A DNA stretch of 64,000 nt. Source: Streptomyces monomycini. Lineage in GTDB: Bacteria > Actinomycetota > Actinomycetes > Streptomycetales > Streptomycetaceae. The position numbers and the translations under genes were made by a program. The stretch lies in contig NZ_JAFIQY010000003.1 in NCBI RefSeq assembly GCF_022271435.1, positions 62,001 through 126,000 on the forward strand, written 5' to 3'. Positions 17,606 through 26,075 of this stretch are shown piece by piece (the stretch's first letter is position 1; every line of letters starts with the position of its first letter). The notes beneath the pieces are model-generated. The model did not search any database, was not told where the DNA came from, and saw nothing but the letters and a program-made list of their open reading frames with translations.

Positions 17606-17882
17606 GGGTGCCTCCTTGTACGCCGGCGGCGCGTGGCTCGCGCCGGGACGATCTCTCCACAGTGTCCCCCGGTGCCTGGTCGGAGCGCCACCATCACCGG
17701 GTAACGGGTCCGAGGTGTTTTCGACCACACCGCTTTACTTCCCCCCAAACAGACCCGTAATTGGTCCGGTCACTCTCGAACACCGGCGCGGACCGCCCCC
17801 GTTGCCCCGTTAGTGTGGTTGGTCTGCCCGGGGCACGGTAAGTCCCGACCCGGGTCTGCTGTCCCACACGGAGGTTCCTGCT

Positions 17883-18950
17883 GTGTTCTGGTCCGCTTCC
17901 CCAGCCGCCACGCCGCCCGGCGCGCCCCGCCGGGCGTCGCTCGACGACGCCACGGAGAAGGCCACCAACGCCGCCGGATGGGTGGAGGAGAACTGGGCAA
18001 CCTGGCTCACGTCCGCCCTGCAGATCGCGCTGATCATCATCATCGCCGTCGTCCTGCGGCATGTGATCCGGCGCACGATCACCAAACTCATAGAACGGAT
18101 GAACCGCACCGCGACGGCCGCCCAAGGCACCGCGCTGGGCGGGCTCCTGGTCAACGCCGAACGCCGCCGCCAGCGCTCCGAGGCCATCGGCTCGGTGCTG
18201 CGCAGCGTCGCGTCGTTCGTCATCATGGGCACCGCCGCCCTGACGGTGCTGTCCGTCCTCAAGATCAACCTGGCCCCGCTGCTCGCCAGCGCCGGCGTCG
18301 CGGGCGTCGCCATCGGCTTCGGCGCCCGCAACCTCGTCACGGACTTCCTCTCCGGCGTCTTCATGATCCTGGAGGACCAGTACGGCGTCGGCGACGAGAT
18401 CGACGCGGGCGTGGCCACCGGTACGGTCGTCGAGGTCGGCCTGCGCGTCACCAAGCTCCGCGGCCCCAACGGCGCCATCTGGTACATCCGCAACGGCGAG
18501 GTCAAGCGCATCGGCAACCTCAGCCAGGGCTGGTCCACCGCCACGGTCGACGTCATGATCGCCCCGGACCAGGACCTGGACCGCGCCCGCGAGATCATCA
18601 CCACCACCGGCGAGCAGATGTCCAAGGCCGAACCCTGGAACGAACAGCTCTGGGAGGCCGTCGAGGTCCTCGGCCTCAGCGAGGTCCACCTCGACTCCGT
18701 CACCATCAGCGTCTCCGCCAAGACCATGCCCGGCAAGGCCCCCGGCATAGAACGCGAACTCCGCTGGCGCATAAAGAAGGCCCTCGACGCCGAAGGCATC
18801 ACCCTGGCCCCGCGCCCCCTCCCCGACACCCCGGACGACCCGGCCCCCGACCCGGCCGCCGCGGTGGCGGCCCCGTCGGCCCTGGCGAGCCCTACGTCGC
18901 CGCAGTCGCTGGCGACTACGCCTATTCCGCCGCCTAACTTGGGGAAGTAG
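17883..18950 (+). CDS. MscS-type mechanosensitive channel
   Basis: A 355-residue small-conductance mechanosensitive channel of the cytoplasmic membrane that opens on hypo-osmotic shock. Three membrane helices are visible: about residues 42-62, 107-125 and the pore helix TM3 at about 130-160, rich in Gly and Ala (LLASAGVAGVAIGFGARNLV). The beta and alpha/beta cytoplasmic cage follows (YGVGDEIDAG, VEVGLRVTKLRGPNG). The C-terminal 40 residues are Pro/Ala-rich. The GTG start has CGGAGG upstream. It is monocistronic with a terminator 17 bases after the stop. Confidence 0.93.
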   Translation: MFWSASPAATPPGAPRRASLDDATEKATNAAGWVEENWATWLTSALQIALIIIIAVVLRHVIRRTITKLIERMNRTATAAQGTALGGLLVNAERRRQRSEAIGSVLRSVASFVIMGTAALTVLSVLKINLAPLLASAGVAGVAIGFGARNLVTDFLSGVFMILEDQYGVGDEIDAGVATGTVVEVGLRVTKLRGPNGAIWYIRNGEVKRIGNLSQGWSTATVDVMIAPDQDLDRAREIITTTGEQMSKAEPWNEQLWEAVEVLGLSEVHLDSVTISVSAKTMPGKAPGIERELRWRIKKALDAEGITLAPRPLPDTPDDPAPDPAAAVAAPSALASPTSPQSLATTPIPPPNLGK

Positions 18951-18967
18951 CAGGCGCTGAGCAAAAC

Positions 18968-19000
18968 GCCGTCCCGAACCGAAGACCGGTCCGGGACGGC
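18968..19000 (+). terminator. terminator after the MscS gene
   Basis: A 14-bp stem with one mismatch (GCCGTCCCG...CGGGACGGC plus inner pairs) sits 17 bases past the stop and between convergent genes. Confidence 0.8.
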
Positions 19001-19033
19001 GTCGCACGAAAAGGGGTGACCCCTTCGTGAGTA

Positions 19034-19537
19034 TCAGGCCTCCGGCATCAAAAGGTCGTAATAGCCGGTCGGACCAGTGAGTACAGCCTGGAAGTACAGC
19101 GGCTCTCCATCACTGTCCAGCGGGACCTCGTGACCGGCGACCCGCGTGAATCCGAGAGAAAGCTTGGGGACATACGCGTAGAGCGTCTCATCCAGAACGG
19201 TGAGCCCCATGCCCTCCAGAAGCTCCAGCAGTTTCCGGGCGGGCGTCCGAAAAACGTCGATGCCTCGAAATTGGACAGAAATATTTTCGGAGCCGGGACG
19301 CGGAATCCACACTTCTGCTGCGGTGAGGGTCGCACCGTCCTCGCAGTGAAAGACGATCTCGAACTGTGGATGCAGGGCGGTGACCTTCATGTAGCGCCCC
19401 CGCTCGGCGGACCCCTCGTCCCGCACATTGGCCCGGCCGAACTCCGCGGCCGCCGCCTTGACCTCCTCGGCCGACATGCCGAGTGGGAAGCCCGTGATGC
19501 CCTGAGGGGGGTTCAGTTCGATGTCCATGCCCGTCAT
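19034..19537 (-). CDS. probable immunity protein for the Rhs toxin
   Basis: A 167-residue cytosolic protein with no signal or membrane segment. Its ATG overlaps the toxin stop by four bases (ATGA), the standard arrangement for a cognate immunity gene in polymorphic toxin systems. It has a mixed alpha/beta look: GITGFPLGMSAEEVKAAAAE near the start, a central FEIVFHCEDGATLTAAEVW strand pair, and the ending LTGPTGYYDLLMPEA. A longer form from 19564 would add nine residues but loses the coupling. No family was recognised. Function is inferred from position. Confidence 0.75.
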   Translation of the reverse strand: MTGMDIELNPPQGITGFPLGMSAEEVKAAAAEFGRANVRDEGSAERGRYMKVTALHPQFEIVFHCEDGATLTAAEVWIPRPGSENISVQFRGIDVFRTPARKLLELLEGMGLTVLDETLYAYVPKLSLGFTRVAGHEVPLDSDGEPLYFQAVLTGPTGYYDLLMPEA

Positions 19538-22500
19538 TGTAGGAGACACGTTCTGATCTTCCACCCGTTGTCCGACAAATATTTCTGAAAATACTTGTTG
19601 TGCGGAAGACTGTCGACCATCTCCTTGATGGCGGCATCGTACTTGGTTCCATGCTTACGCCGGATCTCGTCGATGTCCATCTTCATGGCCTCGTCGATCT
19701 TGCCTTGTGCGATCAGCGCCCGCTGATCCGCACGCCACTTCACGGAGTCGATGCCCGAACCTGTGCTGATGAAATCCCGGTGGTCGTCGTAATGCATACG
19801 GATCGCCGGTCCGTGCTGTTCGGGAAGAGGAGTATTCCCGATTCCCTTGTAAGTGGCCTTCGCGGGGAGGTGATTACGTTCGTAGCGGTTGGTATCGCTG
19901 CCGTCGGTCCAGTTGCTCGGCCGCATACCATAATAGGAACCACCCCACCCGACAGGCTGCCTGCTCGCCAGCCCCAAGGGGTCGATCCAGAACAACGGGT
20001 TGGGGACGTAGGAATGAGGGTTCGGACCACCGTCGAGGCCGAGCGGATCGGAGCTGATATACCGGCCGGTGGACGGATCGTAGTAACGGAAACAGTTGTA
20101 TTCGAGGCCCGATTCGTCATCGTGGTACTGACCGGGGCGCCCCAGCGGGCAGGTTCGTCGCCTGCCGGTAGCTCCGGGCAGATAGTCACCCCACAGCCCG
20201 GAGTGGTCGGCCCAGACGATGCGCCCGTCCAGGGAAACCAACTCGGCGGGCTTGTCCGCCAGGTCGGTGACGATGGCACAGAAGGACTCGTCGGTCGGGT
20301 GCTCCCCCGGCGGCCGGTCCGGATTCCACGTGCGTTCGGTCTGGGCGACGGCGTTCCATGTGCCAGGTTCCCAGTCCCAGCTCAGAGCGTGCATCCTGCC
20401 GTCGGTCCCGGAACGGCACTGCTCGATCAGGTGAGTGCCTTCCCAGGCGAAAACGTGCTGCTCAGCAATTGCGGAACTGCCGTCTTCGTCCCCCAGCCGC
20501 CGCTTGCCCGTACGCCTTCCCAGGGGGTCATAGCTGTACGTCCACGAGCCCCGGTCGGGAGTGTCGATCCGGACGAGCTGATCCTGGCCGTTCCAGGTGT
20601 AACGCCACTCCCGGCGCTTCCCGGACAGGGTGCGGACCCTCCTGCATGCGAGACGGCCCCGATCATCGTACTTGTACGAGGTGCGGCCGGCTGAGAGCAG
20701 CAGCGTCCCCGAGTGAACGCGCTCACCGGCGGTGCTGCTGTCGGGTGCACGGGTGTCCTGGGCACGCGTGATGTTGCCCAGCGGATCGTAGGCATACTGC
20801 TCGCTCCAGGACGGCGCGCTGACCCGCGTGACACGTCCAGCAGGGGACAGTTCGAACTCCTGACGGCCGCGCAGCCTGTCGGTCACGGCTGTCGGCATGC
20901 CGTCGGCTCGGTACTTGTAGATCCTTTCCTGCACGCTGGTGTACGCACCGCTGCCGTTCGCCGCCCGGTCGACGGACCAGACGGACTGAGCGGTGAGCCG
21001 GTCGCAGTCGTCCCAGGTCTGGGTCAGCGCCGCGCCGTCGCCGATGAAACGAGTGGTCTCCCGGCCTTCCGCGTCACGAGCGAAGGCCAAACGGCCGACC
21101 GCATTGGCGAGGCCGACCGGCTGGTCGTTGTTGTCGAAGGTCCATGTGGAGACCAGCCCGGTGGGCGTGGTGCGGCTGGTGCAGCGGCCCAGCACATCAC
21201 GGGTGTACCGAGTCGTGCGACCGTCAACGGTCTCGCTCAGTACGCGCCCTGCGGCGTCGCGGACATACTCGATACGGCTGTTTTCGTCCGCGATGGTCTC
21301 TGGCAGGCCGTACTCGTCGTACGTCAGCGTAGTGGTGGTGCCGTCGGGGCCACGGTGCGCCGTCAGTTGGCCGAGTGCGTCGTAAGTGAACAGGGAACTG
21401 CGACCGGACGCATCGGTGGTTTCCAGCAATTGGTCGGCTCCGTCGAGCCGGTAGGTGAAGCTGTGACCGTTGAAATCGGTCTCGCCGACCAGATGCCCGG
21501 CCGCGTCGTAGCGGTACTGCCACACCGCGCCATGGGTGGCGACCGACAGAAGCCGCAGCTCGGTGTCGTAGGTGAAGTGATGCACTTCTCCGTCCGGCAA
21601 AGTCCTGCTGGTGACCTGCCCGAAGGACCCGATCTCGAACCGGCTCACCGCCCCTGCCCGGTCGCGGTGTTCGATGAGGTTGCCTTCCGCGTCGCGCCGC
21701 CACTCCTCCACCGTCCCGTCCGGATGGACGCGCCGGGTGACTTCTCCCTCTCTGCGGTACTCGAGGCGAGTGGTGGTGCCCAGCGGACCGGTGAGGGAGA
21801 TGACACGGCCGAAGGCGTCGTAATCGGCCCGCGTGGTGTTTCCCATCGCGTCGGTGACGGCGGTGACCAGCCCGGCCGCGTTGGCCGTGATGTGCTGCGT
21901 CCGGCCGAGCGGGTCGGTGATCGAGGTCTGGCGGCCGAGGTCGTCGTACTGCCGGACCGTGCGGGCCCCGGTCGCATCGGTCGAGCTCAGCACGTTTCCG
22001 CGGGCGTCGTAGGTGAACGAGCACAGCACCGTGTCAGCCCGCCTGACGGCCGCCAGCCGGCGCAGCGCGGTGTAGTCGAGTTCGACGGTGCCGCCATCGG
22101 GTTCGGTGATGCGGACCGGATCGCCGTTGGCGTCCAGCTCGAATCGGACCGTCCGACCGGCCTCGTCGGTGCGGGAGACGACGCGGCCCAGGGAGTCGTA
22201 GCCGACGTGCGTGGTGTGCCCGAGCGGGTCGACCGTGGTCGTCACGCGCTGCTGGTCGTCGTAGTGGTACTCCGTCGGGTGACCGAGGCTGTCCGTCACG
22301 GTGGTCACCTGGCGGACGGGGTCGTAGTGGAAAGCGGCGGAGAGGTCTCCTCCTTCCCCGACACCGCGGACCACGCGACCGCTGCCGTCGTACACGTAGG
22401 AGTAGGTGCGGCCGTTACGGTCGGTACACGCGACGATCCGGTCCGCATCGTCGTACTCGTACTCGTAGGGGAGACCGGTTGAGTCGATGACACCGGCCAG

Positions 22501-24309
22501 CCTTCCGTCCTCGCGATATTCGTAGCCGACGACCGATACGCCCGGGCCGATTCCGTCCAGCAGCCTCAGCCCCTCGATGCGCAAGCCCGCAGCGGTGTGT
22601 GCCGTGTCGACGGCGACCCGGTAACCGCCGGTGTGACGGACCTCGGTGGGGTTTCCTTCCTCGTCCCGGACGAAGGTGATGTGGTGGCCGTTGCGGTCCG
22701 TCAGCCCGGTGACGGCGCGGGTGGTGCGGGACAGGCCGGTGACCGTCCCCGACGGAGCGAAGCTCCGGGTCCAGCCTCGGTCCGGGTCCTCGATGCGGAT
22801 GGTGTCCGTGTGCTGGTCCCAGGTCAGCGGCCAGCGGGCCCCGCATTCAGGGAACACCTGTTCGCCCGAGCGGGTGGGGAGAGGGTAGTGCAGGATCTGC
22901 GCGTCGTCACCGGCGTAATGGATGCTCCCGCTGCCGATCTCGACACGCTGGTCGAGGGTGGAGGACCAGCCCGGGCCGTACAACCGCCCGCCCCCGTATC
23001 CGGACGCGTACGCCCTGCGCAGCATCAGTGGCAGAAGGCCGGGGAGAGCCAGATCACGGACGTTGGTGATCATCTGGCCGGAAACCACATCCACGGGGTC
23101 GCCAGCCGTGTGGCAGCCGATGTTGCCGTGCGAGGACTGCCCGCCCTTGCCGAGACCGGCAAGAGACGCATCGCGCTTGTCCGGGTGACCGCCGTCCCTG
23201 TTCCCCTTGCCGGCGGAAGCGAGGGAGGTACCAGGTCCCTTCGGGTCTTTCCTCCCGCCCTTGCCGAGGCCGGTGAAGTGGTCGGCGAGCCCTTTGTCGT
23301 TCTCCTTGTGGTTCTTGGCCATCTGCTTCACGCCGCGGGTCATGCTGTCGTCAAGGTGTTTGGCGGACTTCGTGACCGCGTCCTGGAGGCCGTCGACGAC
23401 CTTGTCGATCATCGGGTTGACCGCATTCGCGATGGCGTCCTTACCGCGCGTGCGGCCGTGGTGGCTCTTGGCGCGGCCGATCTTGCCGCCCGCGTTGTTG
23501 CGGAAGTGCCCGCCCGCGCTCGCCAGGCCGGTGACGGCCTTGTCGTGGGCGTCGTGGTCGAAGGTGAAGCCGCCGCTGCCGGAGCCCCCGCCCGCGCCGC
23601 CGCCTCCCCCGCCGCCCGCGCTCAGCAGCTGCATCGAGCTGCCGGCGGCGTCCTTCGCTCCCTGGACGCCCTGGCTGAAGCCTTCCTTACCCGCCTTGGC
23701 GGTCCGGCCCACATCCACGCCGTCCTGGACGCCCAGTGCGTTGGCGCCGAGCTGGACGACCAGGTCGCCGGCCATCGCGCCCAACGCCTCCTCGACCGGG
23801 GTCAGGGCGATGCTGACGACCTGTTCGGCGACCTGCTGGCAGACCTCCTTGAAGAGGCGCTTGACGATCACGCGCGTGGCCTGGGTGGCGCCCAGGGCGC
23901 CGAGTTCGGACAGGCCGAAGGTGAAGGGGGCCGCGGCCTGGGCGGCGATGACCTCGGCGGCCAGGATGCCCAGCTGGACGATCGCGCCGAGTTTGGCCCC
24001 CTCGATCAGGACGGCGACGCCGTCCAGCGCGGTGGCGGCCAGCTCGCCGCACTGGGCCAGTTTGGCCAGGTGGGTGCCGTTGATCTTGCTCCAGTGGGCG
24101 TTCAGCGCATCGGCAGCCTGGCCGCCGCCCGCCGAGGAGACCAGCGCCTGGACCGCCTCGTGGGCCTGGCCCGCGCCGTCGTTGATGTCCCCGGCGAATT
24201 CCCGCATGGCCGTCGCCATCGCGCGGTAGTCGTCCTCGTCGACGTTCGGCCAGGACACGCCGATGATGTCGAGGATTTCGTCGGCCCACCCCGGCAGTAC
24301 GACACCCAT
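19534..24309 (-). CDS. Rhs/YD-repeat polymorphic toxin with WXG100-like N-terminus
   Basis: A 1591-residue contact or secreted polymorphic toxin. Residues about 1-110 form a helical WXG100/PPE-like export domain (LPGWADEILDIIGVSWPNV, FAGDINDGAGQAHEAVQAL), pointing to type VII secretion. A Gly-rich linker is near 240-260. The DUF6531 segment begins about residue 403 (GDPVDVVSGQM). Tens of YD repeats (such as YRYDAAGHLVGETDF) build the Rhs shell from about 520 to 1400. The core ends with the double DPLGL motif. The last 144 residues (encoded at 19537-19968) are the toxin tip, with RYERNHLPAK, MHYDDHRDF and MDIDEIRRKHGTKYDAAI. Their H and DxH residues suggest an HNH-like nuclease, which is inference. 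Confidence 0.9.
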   Translation of the reverse strand: MGVVLPGWADEILDIIGVSWPNVDEDDYRAMATAMREFAGDINDGAGQAHEAVQALVSSAGGGQAADALNAHWSKINGTHLAKLAQCGELAATALDGVAVLIEGAKLGAIVQLGILAAEVIAAQAAAPFTFGLSELGALGATQATRVIVKRLFKEVCQQVAEQVVSIALTPVEEALGAMAGDLVVQLGANALGVQDGVDVGRTAKAGKEGFSQGVQGAKDAAGSSMQLLSAGGGGGGGAGGGSGSGGFTFDHDAHDKAVTGLASAGGHFRNNAGGKIGRAKSHHGRTRGKDAIANAVNPMIDKVVDGLQDAVTKSAKHLDDSMTRGVKQMAKNHKENDKGLADHFTGLGKGGRKDPKGPGTSLASAGKGNRDGGHPDKRDASLAGLGKGGQSSHGNIGCHTAGDPVDVVSGQMITNVRDLALPGLLPLMLRRAYASGYGGGRLYGPGWSSTLDQRVEIGSGSIHYAGDDAQILHYPLPTRSGEQVFPECGARWPLTWDQHTDTIRIEDPDRGWTRSFAPSGTVTGLSRTTRAVTGLTDRNGHHITFVRDEEGNPTEVRHTGGYRVAVDTAHTAAGLRIEGLRLLDGIGPGVSVVGYEYREDGRLAGVIDSTGLPYEYEYDDADRIVACTDRNGRTYSYVYDGSGRVVRGVGEGGDLSAAFHYDPVRQVTTVTDSLGHPTEYHYDDQQRVTTTVDPLGHTTHVGYDSLGRVVSRTDEAGRTVRFELDANGDPVRITEPDGGTVELDYTALRRLAAVRRADTVLCSFTYDARGNVLSSTDATGARTVRQYDDLGRQTSITDPLGRTQHITANAAGLVTAVTDAMGNTTRADYDAFGRVISLTGPLGTTTRLEYRREGEVTRRVHPDGTVEEWRRDAEGNLIEHRDRAGAVSRFEIGSFGQVTSRTLPDGEVHHFTYDTELRLLSVATHGAVWQYRYDAAGHLVGETDFNGHSFTYRLDGADQLLETTDASGRSSLFTYDALGQLTAHRGPDGTTTTLTYDEYGLPETIADENSRIEYVRDAAGRVLSETVDGRTTRYTRDVLGRCTSRTTPTGLVSTWTFDNNDQPVGLANAVGRLAFARDAEGRETTRFIGDGAALTQTWDDCDRLTAQSVWSVDRAANGSGAYTSVQERIYKYRADGMPTAVTDRLRGRQEFELSPAGRVTRVSAPSWSEQYAYDPLGNITRAQDTRAPDSSTAGERVHSGTLLLSAGRTSYKYDDRGRLACRRVRTLSGKRREWRYTWNGQDQLVRIDTPDRGSWTYSYDPLGRRTGKRRLGDEDGSSAIAEQHVFAWEGTHLIEQCRSGTDGRMHALSWDWEPGTWNAVAQTERTWNPDRPPGEHPTDESFCAIVTDLADKPAELVSLDGRIVWADHSGLWGDYLPGATGRRRTCPLGRPGQYHDDESGLEYNCFRYYDPSTGRYISSDPLGLDGGPNPHSYVPNPLFWIDPLGLASRQPVGWGGSYYGMRPSNWTDGSDTNRYERNHLPAKATYKGIGNTPLPEQHGPAIRMHYDDHRDFISTGSGIDSVKWRADQRALIAQGKIDEAMKMDIDEIRRKHGTKYDAAIKEMVDSLPHNKYFQKYLSDNGWKIRTCLLQ
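19537..19968 (-). other. variable toxin-tip coding segment, low GC
   Basis: This segment codes for the 144 residues after the last DPLGL motif of the Rhs protein. Its GC content is visibly lower than that of the Rhs core (many AT-rich codons, for example AAATATTT runs), and so is that of the immunity gene. This is the usual mark of tip-immunity cassette exchange. Confidence 0.65.
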
Positions 24310-24510
24310 GCGGAACACGCCCCCCGTTGAGCACACCTGGACACACTGGTTAACCGCTTGAAAGACGCTGTCACCTGCTTGAACGGTTCTGCAAGGGAGA
24401 AGCGAGCCGGCCCCTGCGGCGTTTTTGGCAGGTTCGTCGTTGCCACGCCGCTCACCCCGTCACCTGTATGCACTCGTTTACCACCTCCGCTCCGGGTGAC
24501 TCGGCTGACC

Positions 24511-25050
24511 ATGGAGACCGAGATCAGGCTGCGCGTCGACGGGCAGGCGTACGAGGTGACGGTGGATACGCGTACCACCGTGCTCGACGCGTTGCGGGAG
24601 CGGCTGGGGATCACCAGCCCCAAGAAGGGGTGCGACCACGGGCAGTGCGGGTCGTGCACCGTGCTGCTCGACGGGCGGCGGGCGACGACCTGTCTCGCGC
24701 TGGCCGTGTCGTACGACGGGGCGGAGATCACCACGGCCGAAGGGCTGGGTGAGGGCGAGGAGCTGCACCCCGTGCAGCAGGCCTTCGTGGACCACGACGC
24801 GCTGCAGTGCGGGTACTGCACGCCGGGCCAGGTGTGTTCGGCGGTGGGTGTGCTGCGGGAGGCGGCGCAGGGGTGGCCGAGTGCGGTCACCGAGGTGGGT
24901 GCGGAGGGGGGCATCTCGCCGGAAGCGTTGGATCATGACGAGATCGCCGAGCGGATGAGCGGCAATCTGTGCCGCTGCGGGGCGTATGTGAACATCGTTC
25001 CGGCCGTCGCGGCCGCCGCCGAGGCCACGGCTGAAGGAGCGGGCCGGTGA
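24511..25050 (+). CDS. 2Fe-2S subunit of molybdenum aldehyde/xanthine dehydrogenase
   Basis: A 179-residue iron-sulfur subunit. The plant-ferredoxin-type 2Fe-2S cluster ligands are in [16 protein letters not shown] with a later Cys (RATTCLAL). The second, helical 2Fe-2S domain has CGYCTPGQ and CRCGAY. It passes electrons from the molybdenum centre to the FAD subunit. The ATG (METEIRL) is chosen because the ferredoxin domain starts there; a GTG at 24496 is an alternative and neither has a strong ribosome site. The next gene overlaps by four bases (GTGA), so all three subunits are co-translated. Confidence 0.93.
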   Translation: METEIRLRVDGQAYEVTVDTRTTVLDALRERLGITSPKKGCDHGQCGSCTVLLDGRRATTCLALAVSYDGAEITTAEGLGEGEELHPVQQAFVDHDALQCGYCTPGQVCSAVGVLREAAQGWPSAVTEVGAEGGISPEALDHDEIAERMSGNLCRCGAYVNIVPAVAAAAEATAEGAGR

Positions 25051-26075
25051 AGCCGTTCCGGTACGAGCGGGCCGCCGACGCCGCCGGGGCCGTGGCCACC
25101 GTGGCGGCGCACCCCGGGGCTGCGTTCCTCGGGGCCGGCACCAACCTCGTCGATCATCTGAAGCTCGGCATCACCTCCCCCGACCTGCTGGTCGACGTCA
25201 GCCGGCTGCCCATGGACCAGGTGGAGGAACGGGCCGACGGCGGCCTTCGGATCGGCGCGAACGTGCGGAACGCCGACCTCGCCGCCCACCCCGCCGTACG
25301 GACGCGCTACCCGGTCCTCTCCCAGGCCCTGCTGTCCGGCGCCTCCGGGCAGCTCCGCAACCTCGCGACCACCGGCGGCAACCTCCTCCAGCGCACCCGC
25401 TGCGCCTACTTCCAGGACCCCAGTTCCCCCTGCAACAAGCGCGACCCCGGCTCGGGCTGCGCGGCCCTGGAGGGCTGGACCCGCTACCACGCCGTCCTGG
25501 GCGCCTCCTCGCACTGCGTGGCCGTGCACCCCTCCGACATGGCGGTGGCCATGACCGCCCTGGGCGCGGTGGTCGTGACGCTCGGCCCGGACGGCGAGCG
25601 CCGCGTCCCGCTCACCGAGTTCCACCGGCTACCCGGTGACGCGCCGCACCGCGACACGGTGCTGCGGCACGGTGAGCTGATCACCGGCGTCGAGCTGCCC
25701 GCGCTGCCGTTCGCCACCCGTTCCCGTTACCGCAAGGTCCGCGACCGTGCCTCGTACGCCTTCGCGCTGGTCTCCGTGGCGGTGGCGCTCGACCTGGAGG
25801 ACGACGGCCGCACCGTACGGGAGGCACGGATCGCGCTGGGCGGGATCGCGCACAAACCGTGGCGGGCCGAGCGTGCCGAAGCGGCGCTGCGCGGGCTGCC
25901 GGCCACCGAGGAGAGCTGCCGGACGGCCGCCGAGGCCGAGACGGCGGACGCGCATCCGCTGCGGGACAACGCGTTCAAGGTCCCGCTCGTGCACAACACG
26001 CTGGTCGCCGTCGTACGCGACCTCGTAGGACAGGGGGCGCCGGAGGCTCCGGGCGGCCTGGAGGGATCGCGATGA
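25047..26075 (+). CDS. FAD subunit of the molybdenum dehydrogenase (PaoB-like)
   Basis: A 342-residue FAD-binding subunit. The flavin motifs are [16 protein letters not shown] and the [12 protein letters not shown] strand. The Cys-containing insertion [21 protein letters not shown] is the hallmark of the PaoB/YagS branch, which carries an extra 4Fe-4S cluster. That makes a PaoABC-like aldehyde oxidoreductase likelier than a true xanthine dehydrogenase. The GTG start overlaps the previous stop, and the stop overlaps the next start as ATGA. Confidence 0.92.
   Translation: MKPFRYERAADAAGAVATVAAHPGAAFLGAGTNLVDHLKLGITSPDLLVDVSRLPMDQVEERADGGLRIGANVRNADLAAHPAVRTRYPVLSQALLSGASGQLRNLATTGGNLLQRTRCAYFQDPSSPCNKRDPGSGCAALEGWTRYHAVLGASSHCVAVHPSDMAVAMTALGAVVVTLGPDGERRVPLTEFHRLPGDAPHRDTVLRHGELITGVELPALPFATRSRYRKVRDRASYAFALVSVAVALDLEDDGRTVREARIALGGIAHKPWRAERAEAALRGLPATEESCRTAAEAETADAHPLRDNAFKVPLVHNTLVAVVRDLVGQGAPEAPGGLEGSR

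Noticed and set aside
24337..24510. N-terminal extension of the 2Fe-2S subunit to 24358
   Set aside because: The extra 51 residues have no ferredoxin features and the 2Fe-2S domain starts right at METEIRL.
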